NCBI GenBank assembly: GCA_003852805.1
Contig: RDDY01000179.1
Span: 1-9,094, forward strand
DNA from: Chryseobacterium sp.
GTDB lineage: Bacteria; Bacteroidota; Bacteroidia; Flavobacteriales; Weeksellaceae
DNA: 9,094 bases
Direction: 5' to 3'
Position numbers and translations under genes: made by a program. The notes beneath the pieces were generated by a model. It did not search any database. It was not told the DNA's origin and worked only from the letters and a program-made list of their open reading frames with translations. Below, piece by piece: positions 5,934 through 9,094 of this stretch (position 1 is its first letter; the number at the start of each line of letters is the position of its first letter).

Positions 5934-8342
5934 ATGACAAAATTTCACTTTACTATGGACGACTTTCAGATAGCAAGCTTAGAGGATTTAACAGAAGATC
6001 ACTTCGGTATTGTAGAAGAGATCTCTGCCGACAATATAGAAACCGCCGACCAAGATACATACCCCATATTGGCGGTGCGCAATACCGTTATGTTCCCGCG
6101 GGTTATTGTACCGATTACGGCGGGCAGACCAAAATCCATCCAACTGCTACGCGACGCGCACAAGAACAACCATTTGGTGGGCGTAATATCACAGAAGAAC
6201 CAGCAAGAGGAAGATCCTGCAGCCGGCGCGTTGCACCGCGTGGGAACGCTGGCCAAAATCTTAAAAATCATTGAACTGCCCGAGGGCAATATAACCGCCA
6301 TCATGCGCGGCTCGGAGCGTTTCAGAATAGAAAAATATACCGCTTCCGAGCCTTATTTTGAAGCGCACATAAAGACTTTTGCCGAATCTTCCGTCCGCAG
6401 AAATAAGGAAGAATTTGCAGCTCTTATAGAGAATATCAGAGATCTGGCGCTGAAGATCATAGAACTGGATCCCAATCTGCCCGACGCAGCCGCTTTCGCC
6501 ATAAAAAATGTAGGCGACGAAATAGATCTGCTCAACTTTATCTGTGCCAACGGCAACTTCCCCATCGAGGCGAAGCAACAATTGCTGGAAGCCAAAGGAA
6601 TTCGTCAACGCGCCGAGAAGTGCTACGAGATCATGCACGAAGATTTCCGCAAGTTGGAATTGCGCAGCCGCATTCACCAAAAAACCAGCCGCGATCTGGA
6701 CAAGCAGCAGCGCGAGTATTTTCTGAATCAGCAGATCCGCACCATCCAAGAAGAATTGGGCGGCGGCCCCGAAAGCGATGCCGATGAACTGCGCCAGAAA
6801 GCAGCCAAGAAAAATTGGAACGATGAAACGGAGCAACACTTCCAAAAAGAACTTACCCGCCTGTCGCGTCAGAACCCCAGCTCGCCGGACTACAATATCC
6901 AGCGCAATTATTTGGACTTCTTTGTAGAGCTGCCGTGGGGCAATTATTCCAAAGACACCTTTGATATTGCCAAGGCACAGAAAACGCTGGACAAAGCGCA
7001 TTACGGTCTGGAGGATATCAAGAAAAGAATCCTGGAGTATATGGCCGTTCTCAAACTGAAGAACAACATGAAGTCGCCCATTCTTTGCTTGGTCGGACCT
7101 CCGGGCGTCGGGAAAACTTCGCTCGGCAAATCAGTGGCCGATGCTTTGGGTCGTGAGTATGTGCGCGTTTCTTTGGGCGGTCTGCATGACGAGAGCGAGA
7201 TCCGCGGTCACCGCAAAACCTATATCGGCGCGATGGCGGGGCGCATATTGCAATCCATCAAAAAGGCAGGAACCTCCAATCCCGTAATCGTGCTCGACGA
7301 GATCGACAAAATAGGTTCCGGCATTCATGGTGATCCGTCGTCTGCGTTGCTCGAAGTTTTGGATCCCGAGCAGAACCATTCGTTCTACGACAATTTCTTG
7401 GAATTCGGTTATGATTTGTCGAAAGTGATGTTCATTGCCACGGCCAATTCGCTGTCGACCATTCAGAAGCCGCTTCTGGACCGGATGGAAGTTATCTCCA
7501 TTGCCGGTTATACGGCCGAAGAAAAAACGGAGATTGCAAAACGGCACCTGATCGGCAAGCAGCAGGAGCAGAACGGATTGACAACCAAATCCTTCAAACT
7601 GGGCAACGCTGAGTTAAAGCATATCATAGATGCGCATACGGCCGAAAGCGGTGTGCGAAATCTTGAGCAAAAAATAGCCGCCATCGCCCGTTGGACGGCC
7701 TTCCAAACAGCGACGATGAACGAGTACGACCCTAAGATTTCCGTCGACAAAATAGATGAAATCCTGGGCGTTCCGCGGCCGAAGAATCTGTCCGAGATTA
7801 CGGACGTTCCGGGCGTGGTAACCGGTTTGGCGTGGACCAGCGTGGGCGGAGACATTCTCTTTATCGAAAGTATACTCTCCAAAGGCAAAGGTACGCTGAC
7901 GATGACGGGCAACCTGGGAACGGTGATGAAAGAATCCGCTACCATTGCACTGGAATACATCAAAGCCAAGCACGAATCGTTGGGCATTTCAGCAGAAGAC
8001 ATCGAGAACAAGAACATCCACGTGCACGTGCCCGAGGGCGCCACACCAAAGGACGGACCGTCGGCGGGAATCGCGATGCTTACTTCCATCGTGTCGAGCT
8101 TCACCAACAAAAAAGTAAAACCGCATCTTGCCATGACGGGCGAAATCACCCTGCGCGGAAAGGTCTTGCCGGTAGGCGGCATCAAAGAAAAACTCTTGGC
8201 GGCGGCGCGTGCAGGTATCAAAGAAATCATCCTTTCCGATGCCAACCGCAGAGACGTGGCAGAGATTCGCCAAGACTACGTGGCAGGCTTGAAAATCCAT
8301 TATGTGAAAACGATGAAGGAAGTATTGGAATTGGCATTCTGA
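5934..8342 (+). CDS. lon: ATP-dependent protease La (endopeptidase Lon)
   Basis: This 802-residue cytoplasmic AAA+ serine protease degrades misfolded and regulatory proteins as a hexamer. The Lon N-terminal substrate-binding domain starts at about 43 ([19 protein letters not shown]) and is followed by a helical region to about 340. The AAA+ module shows Walker A GPPGVGKT (388-395), Walker B VIVLDEID (451-458), sensor-1 N505 (FIATAN) and arginine-finger R517 (LLDRME). The protease domain carries the catalytic Ser-Lys dyad: S710 in PKDGPSAG and K753 in GGIKEK, spaced 43 residues apart as in E. coli Lon (S679/K722). All key residues are intact. The length is near the family norm, with an acidic N-terminal extension of about 40 residues typical of Bacteroidota Lon. 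The start is uncertain: ATG 5934 or ATG 5955 (residue 8) are both possible, and neither has a clear ribosome binding site. It is divergent from the ppiD-like gene, and no terminator is seen after it. Confidence 0.98.
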   Translation: MTKFHFTMDDFQIASLEDLTEDHFGIVEEISADNIETADQDTYPILAVRNTVMFPRVIVPITAGRPKSIQLLRDAHKNNHLVGVISQKNQQEEDPAAGALHRVGTLAKILKIIELPEGNITAIMRGSERFRIEKYTASEPYFEAHIKTFAESSVRRNKEEFAALIENIRDLALKIIELDPNLPDAAAFAIKNVGDEIDLLNFICANGNFPIEAKQQLLEAKGIRQRAEKCYEIMHEDFRKLELRSRIHQKTSRDLDKQQREYFLNQQIRTIQEELGGGPESDADELRQKAAKKNWNDETEQHFQKELTRLSRQNPSSPDYNIQRNYLDFFVELPWGNYSKDTFDIAKAQKTLDKAHYGLEDIKKRILEYMAVLKLKNNMKSPILCLVGPPGVGKTSLGKSVADALGREYVRVSLGGLHDESEIRGHRKTYIGAMAGRILQSIKKAGTSNPVIVLDEIDKIGSGIHGDPSSALLEVLDPEQNHSFYDNFLEFGYDLSKVMFIATANSLSTIQKPLLDRMEVISIAGYTAEEKTEIAKRHLIGKQQEQNGLTTKSFKLGNAELKHIIDAHTAESGVRNLEQKIAAIARWTAFQTATMNEYDPKISVDKIDEILGVPRPKNLSEITDVPGVVTGLAWTSVGGDILFIESILSKGKGTLTMTGNLGTVMKESATIALEYIKAKHESLGISAEDIENKNIHVHVPEGATPKDGPSAGIAMLTSIVSSFTNKKVKPHLAMTGEITLRGKVLPVGGIKEKLLAAARAGIKEIILSDANRRDVAEIRQDYVAGLKIHYVKTMKEVLELAF

Positions 8343-8396
8343 AAACCGCGGCAGCAGTAAAAGTTATTTATAAATTGCAGTCTTGTTAATTACTGT

Positions 8397-9094
8397 ATGA
8401 ATACACAACTGCCTTTTTTGGTAAAGCTGCCGCTGGTTCTCATCACGTTGCTCTGTTTGGGTTATCTGGCAAGCATTGGTCAGTTTATCTTGGCGCCTCT
8501 GCTTTTTGCCTTTTTTCTAAGCATTCTTTTTACGCCTTTTGCAAGTTTTTTAGAGCGGCGGTTGCGCTTCAATCGCCCGCTTTCTACCGTAGCTGCCGTC
8601 GCTGTCATGATTTTGATATTGGCCGGCATTTCCTATTTCTTCGCCAATCAACTGTCCGACCTCAGTAACGACTGGCCGCTGCTGAAAGAGCAGGTGACCA
8701 AATCTTACAACCAATTCATCGGCTGGATTCAGCGAACTTTCAATATAAGAATCGACAATAAAATGCCCGATTATTTGCAGCAGGGCATGGACAAGCTGTT
8801 GTCGTCCACCGCCTGGGTGGCCACGCTGATGCTCGGGCTTTTTTCATCGAGCATCGGTTTTGCGTTTTTCAGCGTTCTTTTCTTCTTCTTTATTTTGAAC
8901 TACCGACGGCTGTTGCACAACTTCATCATCTCGGTTTTCCGCGAACAACATTTGCCCAAGGTGCGCGAGGTGATCGACGAAGTGCAGCGCATCGTGAAAA
9001 AATACATCACGGGATTGATTTTGCAGATCTTGATGGTCAGCACCATGACCACCGTCTTCCTGTCGATATTGGGTGTGAAATACGCCGTGCTTCT
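8397..9094 (+). CDS. AI-2E (PerM/YhhT) family membrane transporter, 5' part
   Basis: An open frame starts at ATG 8397 and runs off the right edge, giving 232 codons. Hydrophobic segments lie at about 8-28 and 29-52 (with PLLFAFFLSILFTPF), 63-84, 139-168 and 204-228. A soluble, mostly polar stretch (about 86-138) lies between the third and fourth, and a polar helix (about 181-203, with VREVIDEVQRIVKKYITG) precedes the last. This order and the P-x-x-x-A-F-x-L-S-x-L-x-x-P motif fit the AI-2E transporter family (PF01594; about 350 residues when complete). Members include E. coli TqsA (autoinducer-2 export) and Na+/H+ antiporters, so the substrate cannot be assigned from family alone. It lies 54 bases after lon in the same direction with no hairpin between, so read-through from lon is possible. 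Confidence 0.9.
   Translation, partial: MNTQLPFLVKLPLVLITLLCLGYLASIGQFILAPLLFAFFLSILFTPFASFLERRLRFNRPLSTVAAVAVMILILAGISYFFANQLSDLSNDWPLLKEQVTKSYNQFIGWIQRTFNIRIDNKMPDYLQQGMDKLLSSTAWVATLMLGLFSSSIGFAFFSVLFFFFILNYRRLLHNFIISVFREQHLPKVREVIDEVQRIVKKYITGLILQILMVSTMTTVFLSILGVKYAVL

Noticed and set aside
5738..5935. 65-codon minus-strand frame filling the divergent region, its stop overlapping the ppiD-like ATG (TAATG)
   Set aside because: It resembles no known family, begins at the lon start codon and would occupy all promoter sequence for both genes. The overlap is probably chance.
6261..8300. Several 80-246 codon minus-strand frames opposite lon
   Set aside because: They are antisense to an intact lon with every catalytic residue in place, and their translations show no coherent domain.
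8343..8396. Possible promoter in the lon to AI-2E gap (TATAAATTG near 8369)
   Set aside because: It misses the TAnnTTTG pattern by spacing and has no -33 partner, so co-transcription with lon is equally likely.

Overview
The window reads as ordinary chromosomal DNA of a Bacteroidota bacterium. The pointers are an MCE/MlaD protein followed by a two-gene Fe-S oxidoreductase module and a small protein of a family that, as I recall it, is found in Bacteroidota and carries the name 'ABC transporter ATPase'. A long SurA/PpiD-type chaperone of the Bacteroidota kind, weak or absent Shine-Dalgarno sequences, and one perfect match to the Bacteroidota -7 promoter element (TAnnTTTG) agree with this. By eye the base composition is close to even and similar throughout. 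I see no mobile element, tRNA, rRNA, CRISPR array or phage gene, and no stretch over 300 bases lacks a gene.

Layout. Positions 1-3470 hold a tight leftward operon, in transcription order: mlaD-like MCE gene (GTG start at 3470), membrane cytochrome-like 4Fe-4S protein (2512-1184), CCG-domain Fe-S protein (1126-341), and the 5' part of the 'ABC transporter ATPase'-named gene (339 to the window edge). Gaps are 10, 57 and 1 base. Upstream, 3471-3531 carries a good -7 promoter element, and 3532-3560 is a near-symmetric hairpin with A/T tails that ends the next leftward gene. That gene (5738-3579) encodes a membrane-anchored PpiD/SurA-type peptidyl-prolyl isomerase. It is divergent from lon (5934-8342, rightward), the ATP-dependent protease La, across a 195-base intergenic region that contains an imperfect inverted repeat. 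A rightward AI-2E/PerM-family membrane protein starts at 8397 and runs off the right edge.

How the genes fit together. The left operon joins an envelope lipid-transport type protein with a probable membrane electron-transfer pair: a quinone-side heme b plus ferredoxin subunit and a soluble CCG subunit, resembling HdrDE or ETF:quinone oxidoreductases split over two genes. The middle is a divergent protein-quality-control pair: a periplasmic folding factor and the cytoplasmic Lon protease. No clearly new defence, mobile or biosynthetic system is visible. The least-understood parts are the Fe-S pair and its small partner protein.
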